From Streptomyces sp. MMG1121 (lineage in GTDB: Bacteria; Actinomycetota; Actinomycetes; Streptomycetales; Streptomycetaceae): a DNA stretch of 64,000 nt. Below, piece by piece: positions 8,457 through 16,751 of this stretch. Below the pieces are notes generated by a model that saw only the letters and a program-made list of their open reading frames with translations, made no database searches and was not told the DNA's origin. Position numbers and translations under genes: made by a program. The stretch's first letter is position 1; every line of letters starts with the position of its first letter. The stretch spans positions 1-64,000 of the forward strand of contig NZ_LGDV01000063.1 of the NCBI RefSeq assembly GCF_001280015.1, in the 5' to 3' direction.

Positions 8457-9278
8457 CTACTCCGGTCTCGGCGCCTTGACGCCGTGCACGCGCGCGTACT
8501 CCTCGGCGAGCCAGGGGCCGAGGTCGGCCACGTACGACCGCAGCACCCCCGGGTCGCCGACGGGCTCGTAGCCGTACCGCGCCGCCGTACGCAGCTGGTC
8601 GGCCCGATCGGGGTAGAAGACGCCGAACGCCTCGGCCATCTCCCGCAGGTCACTGGTCCAGCCGTTCCAACGGGGCATGACGAGGGTGAAGCCGGTGCGG
8701 ACGAGGTGCCGGGACATGAAGCGCACGAGCGGCCGCCTGGCCTCCTCGGTGTCCTCGGCGCCCGCGATCCGTTCCCGCCAGCGGGGCAGCCACCGGGCCA
8801 GGTCGCCGTTGGTCTCGCGCGCGAGGAGGGAGTCGGGCCGGTAGCGCGGCAGATACTCGGCGAGATCGTCGCCGAGCAGCGGGGTGCACAGACAGGCGAC
8901 GAACCAGCCGAGGTCGTACCGCTCCAGCTCGCTCAGCAGCCGGTCCCGCCCGTACATCAGCGTGCCGACGCCGTCGATCTGCGGGAACTCCTTGTCGACG
9001 GCCTCACCGAGCGCCCGTACGGCCTCCCTGTCGGCCTCGCCGGGCTCCTCCCGCAGCGCGACGAACAGGTCCAGGTCGCTGCGTCCCACGCGCGCGGTGC
9101 CGCGCGGGACCGACCCGTAGAGGTAGGCGCTGTGCAGCCGCGTGCCGAGAACCTCCAGCAGTCCGTCGCGTGCAGCGGCCACGACCGGGCGGAACGCGTG
9201 CGGCACGCGCGCGAGGGAACCTTCGCGGGCGATGTACCCCTGGGCGTCGAGCCCTTTCGGGGGAACCATGTCGGCCAT
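8457..9278 (-). CDS. Nucleotidyltransferase-domain protein
   Basis: 273-residue protein with a pol beta-type nucleotidyltransferase signature, YLYGSVPRGTARVGRSDLDLF at about residues 53-73, including the GS motif and the DxD metal ligands. The C-terminal half is helical without a recognisable aminoglycoside-modifying signature. It could adenylylate a small molecule or protein; no toxin-antitoxin partner is adjacent. It converges with the MBL gene (7-bp gap). A CACAGT box 6 nt before the ATG suggests a leaderless transcript. Confidence 0.8.
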   Translation of the reverse strand: MADMVPPKGLDAQGYIAREGSLARVPHAFRPVVAAARDGLLEVLGTRLHSAYLYGSVPRGTARVGRSDLDLFVALREEPGEADREAVRALGEAVDKEFPQIDGVGTLMYGRDRLLSELERYDLGWFVACLCTPLLGDDLAEYLPRYRPDSLLARETNGDLARWLPRWRERIAGAEDTEEARRPLVRFMSRHLVRTGFTLVMPRWNGWTSDLREMAEAFGVFYPDRADQLRTAARYGYEPVGDPGVLRSYVADLGPWLAEEYARVHGVKAPRPE

Positions 9279-9326
9279 GACATCACTGTGCCCCGGAGAT
9301 CACTCCGGGGCAGGTGATTTACGGCC

Positions 9327-9372
9327 GGGAAACGGCCGCCGGACTTGCCGGGAAACGGCCGCCGGACTTGCC
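9327..9372. repeat. 23-bp tandem repeat downstream of crp
   Basis: Two perfect 23-bp copies (9327-9349 and 9350-9372) followed by a degenerate third copy that runs up to the crp stop codon at 9382. Each unit contains the self-complementary word CGGCCG. Confidence 0.9.
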
Positions 9373-9381
9373 GGGAGACGG

Positions 9382-10056
9382 CTACCGGGAGCGCTTCGCG
9401 AGCCGCTCCACGTCCAGCAGGATGACGGCCCGCGCCTCCAGGCGCAGCCACCCGCGCTGGGCGAAGTCCGCCAGCGCCTTGTTCACGGTCTCGCGCGAGG
9501 CGCCGACCAGCTGGGCCAGCTCTTCCTGCGTGAGGTCGTGAACGACGTGGATGCCCTCCTCGGACTGCACGCCGAAGCGGCGCGAGAGGTCCAGCAGGGC
9601 GCGGGCCACGCGGCCGGGGACGTCGGAGAAGACCAGGTCGGACATGGCGTCGTTGGTCTTGCGCAGCCGGCGCGCGACGGCGCGCAGCAGGGCGGTGGCC
9701 ACCTCCGGGCGTGCGTTCAGCCAGGGCTGGAGGTCGCCGTGGCCGAGACCGAGCAGCTTGACCTCGGTCAGCGCGGTCGCGGTCGCCGTACGCGGGCCCG
9801 GGTCGAACAGCGACAGCTCGCCGATCAGCTCGCCGGGGCCGACGACGGCGAGCATGTTCTCGCGGCCGTCGGGGGAAGTGCGGTGCAGCTTCACCTTGCC
9901 CTCGGTGACGACGTAGAGCCGGTCGCCCGGGTCGCCCTCGTGGAACAGGGAGTCGCCACGCGCCAGCGTCACCTCACTCATGGAGGCGCGCAGTTCCGCG
10001 GACTGCTCGTCGTCGAGAGCCGCGAAGAGCGGGTTGCGCCGCAGAACGTCGTCCAC
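9382..10056 (-). CDS. crp: Cyclic AMP receptor-type regulator Crp
   Basis: 224-residue CRP/FNR-family transcription factor. In S. coelicolor Crp binds cAMP and controls germination, development and secondary metabolism. The start chosen is GTG 10056, preceded by GGAGAGAA, which gives the exact known length; an upstream ATG at 10125 would add 23 residues without ribosome-binding support. The cNMP-binding phosphate cassette GELIGELSLFDPGPRTATA lies near residues 82-100. The helix-turn-helix is LTQEELAQLVGASRETVNK near 172-190. A Crp consensus site in the divergent promoter (10146-10159) suggests autoregulation. Confidence 0.94.
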   Translation of the reverse strand: MDDVLRRNPLFAALDDEQSAELRASMSEVTLARGDSLFHEGDPGDRLYVVTEGKVKLHRTSPDGRENMLAVVGPGELIGELSLFDPGPRTATATALTEVKLLGLGHGDLQPWLNARPEVATALLRAVARRLRKTNDAMSDLVFSDVPGRVARALLDLSRRFGVQSEEGIHVVHDLTQEELAQLVGASRETVNKALADFAQRGWLRLEARAVILLDVERLAKRSR

Positions 10057-10145
10057 GAGTTCTCTCCTTGTCGACCTGCTCAGGGGATCTTGCTCCCCGG
10101 TGTGCCAGGGGTCCGTGTTCCCCATTTTGCCGGACGGTCCAAACA

Positions 10146-10159
10146 GTGTGATCTGTCAC
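10146..10159. promoter_or_regulatory. Crp-binding site candidate
   Basis: GTG-TGATCT-G-T-CAC fits the S. coelicolor Crp consensus GTG(N6)GNCAC exactly and is nearly palindromic. It lies 90 bp upstream of the crp start and 149 bp upstream of nth, so it could control either gene. Confidence 0.65.
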
Positions 10160-10307
10160 AAGGATGCCGCACAGGTGTCCCGGGGTAAGCGTCAGGGGTC
10201 CAATCGGGGGCCGATCTTCCGGGTCCGGGGCGGATGTCGGTGCCGGGCTCTAGGCTGGCCGGGAGTCCAAAACGCCGGTGGGAGCACAGTCCAAGGGGGC
10301 TTAGCGG

Positions 10308-11186
10308 GTGGTTGTACGTCGCGATTCCGCTGTGGGCGAACAGAGCTCGGGCGGTAGTAAGAAAACCGGAAAAACAGTCAGAACGGTCACCTCTGTAAAG
10401 CCCGTCAAGAAGGACGAGTCCCGCACGGCCCTGGTCCGCCGCGCCCGCCGCATCAACCGCGAGCTGGCCGAGGTCTACCCGTACGCGCATCCCGAGCTGG
10501 ACTTCGACAACCCCTTCCAGCTGCTGGTCGCCACCGTGCTGTCGGCCCAGACCACCGACCTGCGCGTCAACCAGACGACCCCGGCGCTCTTCGCCAGGTA
10601 TCCGACGCCCGAGGACCTCGCCGCCGCCAACCCGGAGGAGGTCGAGGAGATCCTGCGTCCCTGCGGTTTCTTCCGGATGAAGACCAAGTCGGTCATAGGG
10701 CTCTCCAAAGCGCTGGCGGAGGACTTCAGCGGTGAGGTGCCCGGCAGGCTGGAGGACCTCGTCAAGCTGCCCGGCGTCGGCCGCAAGACCGCCTTCGTCG
10801 TCCTCGGCAACGCCTTCGGGCGGCCCGGGATCACCGTGGACACCCACTTCCAGCGGCTGGTCCGCCGCTGGCAGTGGACGCAGGAGAGCGACCCGGACAA
10901 GATCGAGGCCGCTGTCGGCGCGCTGTTCCCGAAGAGCGAGTGGACCGATCTGTCCCACCACGTCATCTGGCACGGCCGCCGGATCTGCCACGCCCGCAAG
11001 CCCGCCTGCGGCGCCTGCCCGATCGCCCCGCTCTGCCCGGCCTACGGCGAGGGCGAGACCGATCCGGAGAAGGCCAAGAAGCTGCTGAAGTACGAGAAGG
11101 GCGGCTTCCCCGGCCAGCGCCTGAAGCCCCCGCAGGCGTACCTCGACGCGGGCGGCAAGCCGGCCCCGCCGTTGGGGGCCGCGTGA
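10308..11186 (+). CDS. nth: Endonuclease III (DNA glycosylase/AP lyase)
   Basis: 292-residue base-excision repair enzyme that removes oxidised pyrimidines and cleaves AP sites. The helix-hairpin-helix is LPGVGRKTA with the catalytic lysine, VDTHFQRL contains the catalytic aspartate, and a C-terminal 4Fe-4S loop reads C-x6-C-x2-C-x5-C ([17 protein letters not shown]). A 40-residue basic, Ser/Lys-rich N-terminal extension precedes the core. GTG start with AAGGGGG 8 nt upstream. It is followed by the NUDIX and MarP genes, an order conserved with M. tuberculosis Rv3674c-Rv3671c. Confidence 0.95.
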   Translation: MVVRRDSAVGEQSSGGSKKTGKTVRTVTSVKPVKKDESRTALVRRARRINRELAEVYPYAHPELDFDNPFQLLVATVLSAQTTDLRVNQTTPALFARYPTPEDLAAANPEEVEEILRPCGFFRMKTKSVIGLSKALAEDFSGEVPGRLEDLVKLPGVGRKTAFVVLGNAFGRPGITVDTHFQRLVRRWQWTQESDPDKIEAAVGALFPKSEWTDLSHHVIWHGRRICHARKPACGACPIAPLCPAYGEGETDPEKAKKLLKYEKGGFPGQRLKPPQAYLDAGGKPAPPLGAA

Positions 11187-11235
11187 CGGAACGATCCCGG
11201 GGCCCTCGGGCGTTGGACGGACAGAGGCGACGGGG

Positions 11236-11937
11236 GTGGCGATGACGAAGGCCAGTGAGACGCGGGGCGGAGCGGTGGCGCTCAGCAAGGAGGGGCTGCC
11301 GGACTGGCTGGCGCCGGTGGTGCGGGCGGTGGAGACGGTCGAGCCGCTCCAGCTGAGCCGTTTCCTGCCACCGGAGAACGGCTCGGGGCGGCAGTCGGCG
11401 GTGCTGATCCTGTTCGGCGAGGGCGAGCGCGGCCCCGAGCTGCTGCTCATCGAGCGCGCCGGCTCCCTGCGCTCGCACGCGGGGCAGCCGTCCTTCCCGG
11501 GCGGCGCGCTCGACCCCGAGGACGGTGATCCGAAAGCCGACGGGCTGCTCAGGGCCGCACTGCGCGAGGCCGAGGAGGAGACCGGCCTCGATCCGTCCGG
11601 CGTCCAGCTCTTCGGTGTGCTGCCCGCGCTGTACATCCCGGTCAGCGGCTTCGTCGTCACGCCCGTGCTCGGCTGGTGGCGCGAGCCCAGCCCGGTCGGC
11701 GTCGTCGACCCGAACGAGACGGCGCGGGTGTTCACCGTCCCCGTGGCGGATCTCACGGACCCCGCCAACCGCGCAACCGCCGTTCACCCCAGAGGCCACC
11801 GAGGTCCGGCATTCCTGGTCGAATCGGCCCTGGTATGGGGCTTCACGGCCGGAGTGATCGACCGCCTGCTGCACTTCGCGGGCTGGGAGCGCCCCTGGGA
11901 CGGGGAGAAGCAGGTCCCACTCGACTGGCGGTCATGA
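11236..11937 (+). CDS. CoA pyrophosphatase-type NUDIX hydrolase
   Basis: 233-residue NUDIX enzyme of the NudL/YeaB type, expected to cleave coenzyme A or its derivatives to phosphopantetheine and 3',5'-ADP. The Nudix box is GGALDPEDG...LREAEEETGLDP (about residues 92-122), preceded by LRSHAGQPSFPGG, the UPF0035/CoA-type signature. GTG 11236 and ATG 11242 are both possible starts. It sits between nth and marP, as in mycobacteria (Rv3672c). Confidence 0.88.
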   Translation: MAMTKASETRGGAVALSKEGLPDWLAPVVRAVETVEPLQLSRFLPPENGSGRQSAVLILFGEGERGPELLLIERAGSLRSHAGQPSFPGGALDPEDGDPKADGLLRAALREAEEETGLDPSGVQLFGVLPALYIPVSGFVVTPVLGWWREPSPVGVVDPNETARVFTVPVADLTDPANRATAVHPRGHRGPAFLVESALVWGFTAGVIDRLLHFAGWERPWDGEKQVPLDWRS

Positions 11938-12054
11938 CAGGGTGTCGTCCGTGCTGTGTTTCCCGGGGGACGCCGTGTCCTCTTGCCGCTGCGAGGCAGG
12001 CCGGACCCTCGTCCGAGCTGCGGGGACTGGAGTGAGTAGGCGAGGCCTCAAGCA

Positions 12055-13254
12055 GTGAACGTGCTGGACATCCTGTTGCTGGTCGCGGCCGTGTGGTTCG
12101 CGGTCGTGGGCTACCGCCAGGGCTTCGTCGTCGGCATCCTGTCGGTGATCGGCTTCCTCGGCGGTGGACTCGTCGCCGTGTACACGCTCCCCGTCATCTG
12201 GGACGCCGTGACCGACAAGGCGAACGTCGGCACCACCGCGGCCGTGGTCGCCGTGGTCGTCGTCATCGTCTGCGCCTCCGTCGGCCAGGCCCTGACCACC
12301 CACCTCGGCAACAAGCTGCGCCGGTACATCACCTGGTCCCCGGCCCGCGCCCTGGACGCCACCGGCGGCGCGCTCGTCAACGTCGTCGCGATGCTGTTGG
12401 TCGCCTGGCTGATCGGCTCCGCCCTCGCCGGCACCACCCTGCCGACGCTCGGCAAGGAGGTGCGCGGCTCCAAGGTGCTCCTCGGGGTCTCCCGGGCGTT
12501 GCCCGCGCAGGCCAACACCTGGTTCGCGGACTTCTCCACCGTCCTCGCGCAGAACGGCTTCCCGCAGGTCTTCAGCCCCTTCGCCAACGAGCCGATCACC
12601 GATGTCCGGCCGCCCGACCCGGCCCTGGCGAGCAGCCCGGTCGCCGTCCGCGCCCAGCGCTCCATCGTCAAGGTCACCGGCACCGCCCAGAGCTGCGGCA
12701 AGGTCCTGGAGGGCACCGGCTTCGTCTTCGCCGACCGCCGCGTCATGACCAACGCGCACGTGGTCGGCGGGGTCGACGCACCCACCGTGCAGATAGGCGG
12801 AGAGGGCCGCAAGTACGACGCCAAGGTCGTCCTGTACGACTGGAAGCGCGACATCGCCGTCCTCGACGTACCGGACCTGAGGGCGAGCGCGCTGCGGTTC
12901 TCCGGCCAGGAGGCGGGCGGCGGCGACGGCGCGATCGTCGCGGGCTTCCCGGAGAACGGCTCGTACGACGTGCGCGCCGCGCGCGTGCGCGGGCGCATCA
13001 CGGCCAACGGCCCGGACATCTACCACCGTGGCACGGTCAGCCGCGACGTCTACTCGCTGTACACGACCGTCCGCCAGGGCAACTCGGGCGGCCCGCTGCT
13101 CACTCCCGACGGCCGGGTGTACGGCGTGGTGTTCGCCAAGTCCCTCGACGACGCCGAGACCGGCTACGCCCTCACGGCGGACGAGATCCGGCCCGACATC
13201 GACCGAGGCCGTACGGCGAACGAGCAGGTGGGTACGGACAGCTGCGCCCTGTGA
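12055..13254 (+). CDS. MarP-like membrane serine protease
   Basis: 399-residue protein with four N-terminal transmembrane helices of the CvpA-like domain (residues about 1-150), then a periplasmic-side trypsin-fold protease. The catalytic triad is visible: His near 236 (TNAHVV), Asp near 266 (RDIAVL) and Ser near 344 (GNSGGP), almost the same positions as in M. tuberculosis MarP (Rv3671c). MarP cleaves the peptidoglycan hydrolase RipA and protects against acid; a cell-wall role is likely here too. Two cysteines (in SCGK and the C-terminal DSCAL) could form the structural disulfide. Its context (nth, NUDIX, EphE-like hydrolase) is the mycobacterial one. Confidence 0.92.
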   Translation: MNVLDILLLVAAVWFAVVGYRQGFVVGILSVIGFLGGGLVAVYTLPVIWDAVTDKANVGTTAAVVAVVVVIVCASVGQALTTHLGNKLRRYITWSPARALDATGGALVNVVAMLLVAWLIGSALAGTTLPTLGKEVRGSKVLLGVSRALPAQANTWFADFSTVLAQNGFPQVFSPFANEPITDVRPPDPALASSPVAVRAQRSIVKVTGTAQSCGKVLEGTGFVFADRRVMTNAHVVGGVDAPTVQIGGEGRKYDAKVVLYDWKRDIAVLDVPDLRASALRFSGQEAGGGDGAIVAGFPENGSYDVRAARVRGRITANGPDIYHRGTVSRDVYSLYTTVRQGNSGGPLLTPDGRVYGVVFAKSLDDAETGYALTADEIRPDIDRGRTANEQVGTDSCAL

Positions 13255-13268
13255 CCCCGGCGTGATCC

Positions 13269-13294
13269 CCCGCGCGGCAGTTCAGCCGCGCGGG
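13269..13294 (+). terminator. Strong hairpin after marP-like gene
   Basis: A perfect 10-bp stem, CCCGCGCGGC / GCCGCGCGGG with a 6-nt loop, 14 nt after the stop codon. There is no T run, which is common for Streptomyces terminators. The rest of the gap to 13567 has no recognisable gene. Confidence 0.75.
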
Positions 13295-13567
13295 TGACGC
13301 AGCCGCACCGAGACCCAGCGGGCCCGGCGGCGCAGGATGCGCGGGATCCCCACGCGGAGATCCGCTTCCGCGAGTTGCGGGGTGCCGCGCTGAGGCGTGC
13401 TCAGACCGGCGGCCGAGCGGCGGTTGCGGGGTGCGTCACTGTAGTCGTGCGTCCAGCCCATACCCCGACGTGTGCCCCCGCCCGAAGGTCGATAACCACC
13501 TGCGCGCCCCCCAATTGGCCTATGCGGCAGGCATGTGGCCGCTCGAGGAACAAATGTTCAGGAACCG

Positions 13568-14500
13568 TCACCGGTCGGGCTCGGGATCCTTCAGCCAGTT
13601 GACGAGTTCCGTGGAGAACGCGACCGGGTCCTCCTCGTGGGGGAAGTGGCCGAGTCCGTCGAACAGGCGCCAGCGGTACGGGGCTTCGACGTACTCGCCC
13701 GAGCCGGCCGAGCTGCGCGTGCGGGTCACCGGGTCGAGTGAACCGTGCAGATGCAGGGTCGGCACCCGCACCGGGCGCTTCATCCGGCGGTTGAACTGGA
13801 TGCCGTCCGGGCGGGCCAGCGAGCGCACCAGCCAGCGGTACGGCTCGATCGAGCAGTGCGCGGTCGACGGGATGCACATGGCCTGCTGGTACGTCCGCAC
13901 CGCCGCGTCCTCCGGCGGCCGCGGCCCGGACCACTCCCGGATCAGCCGTCCCACCAGTTCACCGTCGTTCGCGGTGAGTTGACGCTCCGGGATCCACGGC
14001 CGCTGGAAACCCCAGATGTAGGAGCTGGCGGCCGTCTGCCGGGCGTCACGCAGCATCGCCGCGCGCCAGCGCCGCGGGTGCGGCATCGACACGACGGCGA
14101 GCCGGCGCACCAGCTTGGGCCGCATCGTCGCCGCCGTCCACGCCAGATAGCCACCTAGGTCGTGGCCGACCAGCGCCGCGTCCGGCTCGCCGAGCGAGCG
14201 GATCACACCGGTGACGTCCAGCGCCAGATTGGCGGGGTCGTACCCGCGCGGCGTACGGTCGCTGCCGCCGACGCCCCGCAGGTCCATCGCCACCGCCCGG
14301 TAGCCCGCGTCCGCGAGCGCCACCAGCTGGTGCCGCCACGTCCACCAGAACTGCGGGAAGCCGTGCAGCAGCAGCACCAGCGGACCGTCGCCGAGTTCGG
14401 CGATGTGGAAGCGCGCGCCGTTGGCGGCGACGTCCCTGTGGGTCACCTTTTTCCCGTGGGGGACGTCGATCCGTACGACGGAGGGGGCGGGGTCGCTCAT
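13568..14500 (-). CDS. Alpha/beta hydrolase, epoxide hydrolase EphE-like
   Basis: 310-residue alpha/beta-fold hydrolase. The oxyanion-hole motif is LLHGFPQFWWTWR, the nucleophile elbow is VGHDLGGY with Asp as nucleophile, and the catalytic histidine is in GLGHFPHEE. An Asp nucleophile and the HGFP-x-WW pattern point to an epoxide hydrolase or haloalkane dehalogenase-type enzyme. The start MSDPAP is chosen because its ATG overlaps the stop of the upstream DUF1469 gene (14497-14500). It corresponds to ephE (Rv3670) in the conserved marP neighbourhood. Confidence 0.86.
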   Translation of the reverse strand: MSDPAPSVVRIDVPHGKKVTHRDVAANGARFHIAELGDGPLVLLLHGFPQFWWTWRHQLVALADAGYRAVAMDLRGVGGSDRTPRGYDPANLALDVTGVIRSLGEPDAALVGHDLGGYLAWTAATMRPKLVRRLAVVSMPHPRRWRAAMLRDARQTAASSYIWGFQRPWIPERQLTANDGELVGRLIREWSGPRPPEDAAVRTYQQAMCIPSTAHCSIEPYRWLVRSLARPDGIQFNRRMKRPVRVPTLHLHGSLDPVTRTRSSAGSGEYVEAPYRWRLFDGLGHFPHEEDPVAFSTELVNWLKDPEPDR

Positions 14501-14985
14501 GACGACGAGCGTGCCACAGCTTCGATGGCCGCGGGGCCCCGGTCCTCGGGCAGCTCCGCGCGCGGGTGCGGCTTGGCGTTCTGCAGGACGCCCGCCGTCT
14601 CCTTCACGGACGCGGCCACCTTCTGTGGGCCCTGGCCCTTCTTGGCCTTCTTCGCGAACACCAGGCCGATGAGGCCGAGCAGGACGGCGACGAACACGTT
14701 GGCCGCGAAGGACAGCACGAAGCAGATCGCCAGATTCCAATGGCTCCAGGTCCGGATGCCGTAGGCGAGGGCGAAGTTGAGCATCGGCAGGGAGAAGACC
14801 AGCACCACGGCCGCCACCGTGAAGGCGCCGCCGCTGACCGCGCCGCGCTTCACGTCCTGCTTCAGCTGGGCCTTGGCCAGCGCGATCTCGTCATGCACCA
14901 GCGCCGACATTTCGGTCGTCGCCGAGGCGAACAGCTGGCCGATGCTGCGTTCGGCGCCGACCGGGCTGCCGTCGGGTGCGCTCAT
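14497..14985 (-). CDS. Phage-holin-family (DUF1469/YqjE-like) membrane protein
   Basis: 162-residue protein with an N-terminal amphipathic helix, two long hydrophobic segments (about residues 53-77 and 84-110) and a charged, proline-rich C-terminus. This is the actinobacterial holin superfamily III/DUF1469 layout. It is not in a prophage: the adjacent genes are chromosomal housekeeping genes. Translationally coupled to the EphE-like hydrolase; preceded by GGGAGAA. Function unknown, probably membrane-associated. Confidence 0.8.
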   Translation of the reverse strand: MSAPDGSPVGAERSIGQLFASATTEMSALVHDEIALAKAQLKQDVKRGAVSGGAFTVAAVVLVFSLPMLNFALAYGIRTWSHWNLAICFVLSFAANVFVAVLLGLIGLVFAKKAKKGQGPQKVAASVKETAGVLQNAKPHPRAELPEDRGPAAIEAVARSSS

Positions 14986-15112
14986 CGCGTTCTCCCTTAG
15001 AGGTCTCTCGTGCCGCGGGCGTACCGTCGGCTACGGCCGCCCCGCTCGTGCGACCGTGCTCGACCGGCCGTCCCGCTGGTGTGGCCGTCTTGTTTTGTAC
15101 CGTCTCGTCAGA

Positions 15113-16546
15113 TCATGCCGGACGGTCGTCCTCCTCGCCTGCCCCGCCCGGTACTTCCGCAAGCCCGTGGCGTGCCGCGGCCGCCCGCTCGGCGGCGATA
15201 CGCCGGTGTTCGGCGGCCTTGCGGTCGTAGATCGCGGCCATCCGCAGGTGATAGGCCGGGTCGTGCTGCTCGTACACGTCCGGGATGCCGTCGAGGTCGT
15301 CGTCGCGCTCTTCTTCCTCGCACAGCCTGCGGTACTTGGCGTTGCGTATCTTCAGCAGCACCGTCGCGCACACCGCCGCGATCAGCGATCCCATGAGGAC
15401 GGCCGCCTTCACCTCGTCGGTGAGGACGGTGTCGCCGGCGAAGGCGAGTTCGCCGATGAGCAGCGAGACGGTGAAGCCGATTCCGGCGAGCGAGGCCACC
15501 GCGAAGACGTCGGCCCAGGCGATCTCCTCGCTGAGGGAGGCACGGGTGAAGCGGACGGTCAGCCAGGTGCCGCCGAATATGCCGATCGTCTTGCCGACCA
15601 GGAGTCCGAGCACCACGCCGAGCGTCTCCGGCTTGGTGAACACGTCCCCGAGCGCCCCGCCGGAGATCGCCACCCCGGCGCTGAACAGCGCGAACACCGG
15701 CACGGCGAGCCCGGCCGACAGGGGGCGCACCAGATGCTCGATGTGCTCGCCCGGCGAGTGCTCCTCGCCCTCACGGGTGGTGCAGCGCAGCATCAGGCCC
15801 ATCGCCACGCCGGCGATGGTGGCGTGCACGCCGCTGTTGTACATCAGCGCCCAGATCACCAGCGCGAGCGGCACGTACACGTACCAGCCGCGCACGCCCT
15901 TGCGCAGCAGCAGCCAGAAGACCACCAGCCCGGCGACGGCCCCGCCGAGGGCGGCGAAGTTCAGCCGGTCGGTGAAGAAGACCGCGATGATCAGGATCGC
16001 GAAGAGGTCGTCGACGACCGCGAGGGTGAGCAGGAAGGCGCGCAGGGCGCTGGGCAGGGAGGTGCCGATGACCGCGAGGACGGCGAGCGCGAAGGCGATG
16101 TCGGTGGCGGTGGGCACCGCCCAGCCCTGTGTCGAGCCGTGCCCGGTGAGGTTGGTGAGGGTGTAGACGAGCGCCGGTACGGCCATGCCGCACACCGCGG
16201 CGACCACCGGCAGTACGGCCGCTTTCGGATCGCGCAGGTCCCCGGCGACCAGTTCGCGCTTCAGTTCGATGCCGGCGACGAAGAAGAACACCGCGAGCAG
16301 GCCGTCGGCGGCCCAGTGGGCCACGGAGAGGTTCAGGCCGAGCGCTTCGGGGCCCATGTGGAAGTGGCTGACGGCTTCGTAGCTGTGGTGGAGGGCGGGG
16401 ATGTTCGCCCAGACGAGGGCCGCGACGGCGGCGAGGAGCAGCAGGACACCGCCGACGGTCTCGGTGCGCAGCGCGTCCGCGACGAAGGCCCGCTCGGGCA
16501 GGGACAGACGTCCGAGGACCTTGCGGGGGGCGGGGGGCGCGGTCAC
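15113..16546 (-). CDS. nhaA: Na+/H+ antiporter NhaA
   Basis: 477-residue NhaA-family antiporter that exchanges internal sodium for external protons. It has about 11-12 hydrophobic helices and the diagnostic motifs FFFVAGIELKREL, TATDIAFALAVL and the two adjacent ion-binding aspartates in TLAVVDDLFAI. A C-terminal cytoplasmic extension of about 70 charged residues (EEEERDDDLDG...) exceeds E. coli NhaA. GTG 16546 is preferred because GGAGG lies 8 nt upstream. An AT-rich island with an inverted repeat (16647-16662) precedes it. Confidence 0.93.
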   Translation of the reverse strand: MTAPPAPRKVLGRLSLPERAFVADALRTETVGGVLLLLAAVAALVWANIPALHHSYEAVSHFHMGPEALGLNLSVAHWAADGLLAVFFFVAGIELKRELVAGDLRDPKAAVLPVVAAVCGMAVPALVYTLTNLTGHGSTQGWAVPTATDIAFALAVLAVIGTSLPSALRAFLLTLAVVDDLFAILIIAVFFTDRLNFAALGGAVAGLVVFWLLLRKGVRGWYVYVPLALVIWALMYNSGVHATIAGVAMGLMLRCTTREGEEHSPGEHIEHLVRPLSAGLAVPVFALFSAGVAISGGALGDVFTKPETLGVVLGLLVGKTIGIFGGTWLTVRFTRASLSEEIAWADVFAVASLAGIGFTVSLLIGELAFAGDTVLTDEVKAAVLMGSLIAAVCATVLLKIRNAKYRRLCEEEERDDDLDGIPDVYEQHDPAYHLRMAAIYDRKAAEHRRIAAERAAAARHGLAEVPGGAGEEDDRPA

Positions 16547-16631
16547 GGCGGGACCTCCGGTGGGTAGGCAGGACGGCTCACATGCCGACCAGACTTCCCG
16601 GCGCACCCTTGTCGCGTTCTTGACGCTTTAC

Positions 16632-16662
16632 TTAGCTTACCTAAGGTTGAGCGTTAGCTCAA
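16632..16662. promoter_or_regulatory. AT-rich operator-like repeats upstream of nhaA
   Basis: A CTTAG/CTAAG inverted repeat (5-bp arms) lies inside 16632-16646, and a second palindrome, TTGAGC-GTTA-GCTCAA, occupies 16647-16662. The first resembles half of a DmdR/IdeR iron box (GCTTACCTAA versus GCTAACCTAA), but the other half is poor. A regulator binding site is likely; which one is not clear. Confidence 0.4.
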
Positions 16663-16704
16663 AGGGAGTAATCCGGGACCGGTGATCTTCACGGTAGACG
16701 CAAA

Positions 16705-16736
16705 AGGGGCATCAGGCCTGTCGGCCGGATGCCCCT
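16705..16736 (-). terminator. Intrinsic terminator of acsA
   Basis: On the minus strand AGGGGCATC pairs with GATGCCCCT around an inner GGCC/GGCC stem and is followed by TTTTG, 15 nt after the acsA stop. This is a classical rho-independent terminator. Confidence 0.88.
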
Positions 16737-16751
16737 GTGCGGTGGTGCCGG

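Noticed and set aside
14497..14985. Phage holin, suggesting a prophage
   Set aside because: The DUF1469 protein is a chromosomal family member in a conserved housekeeping neighbourhood; no other phage gene is present.
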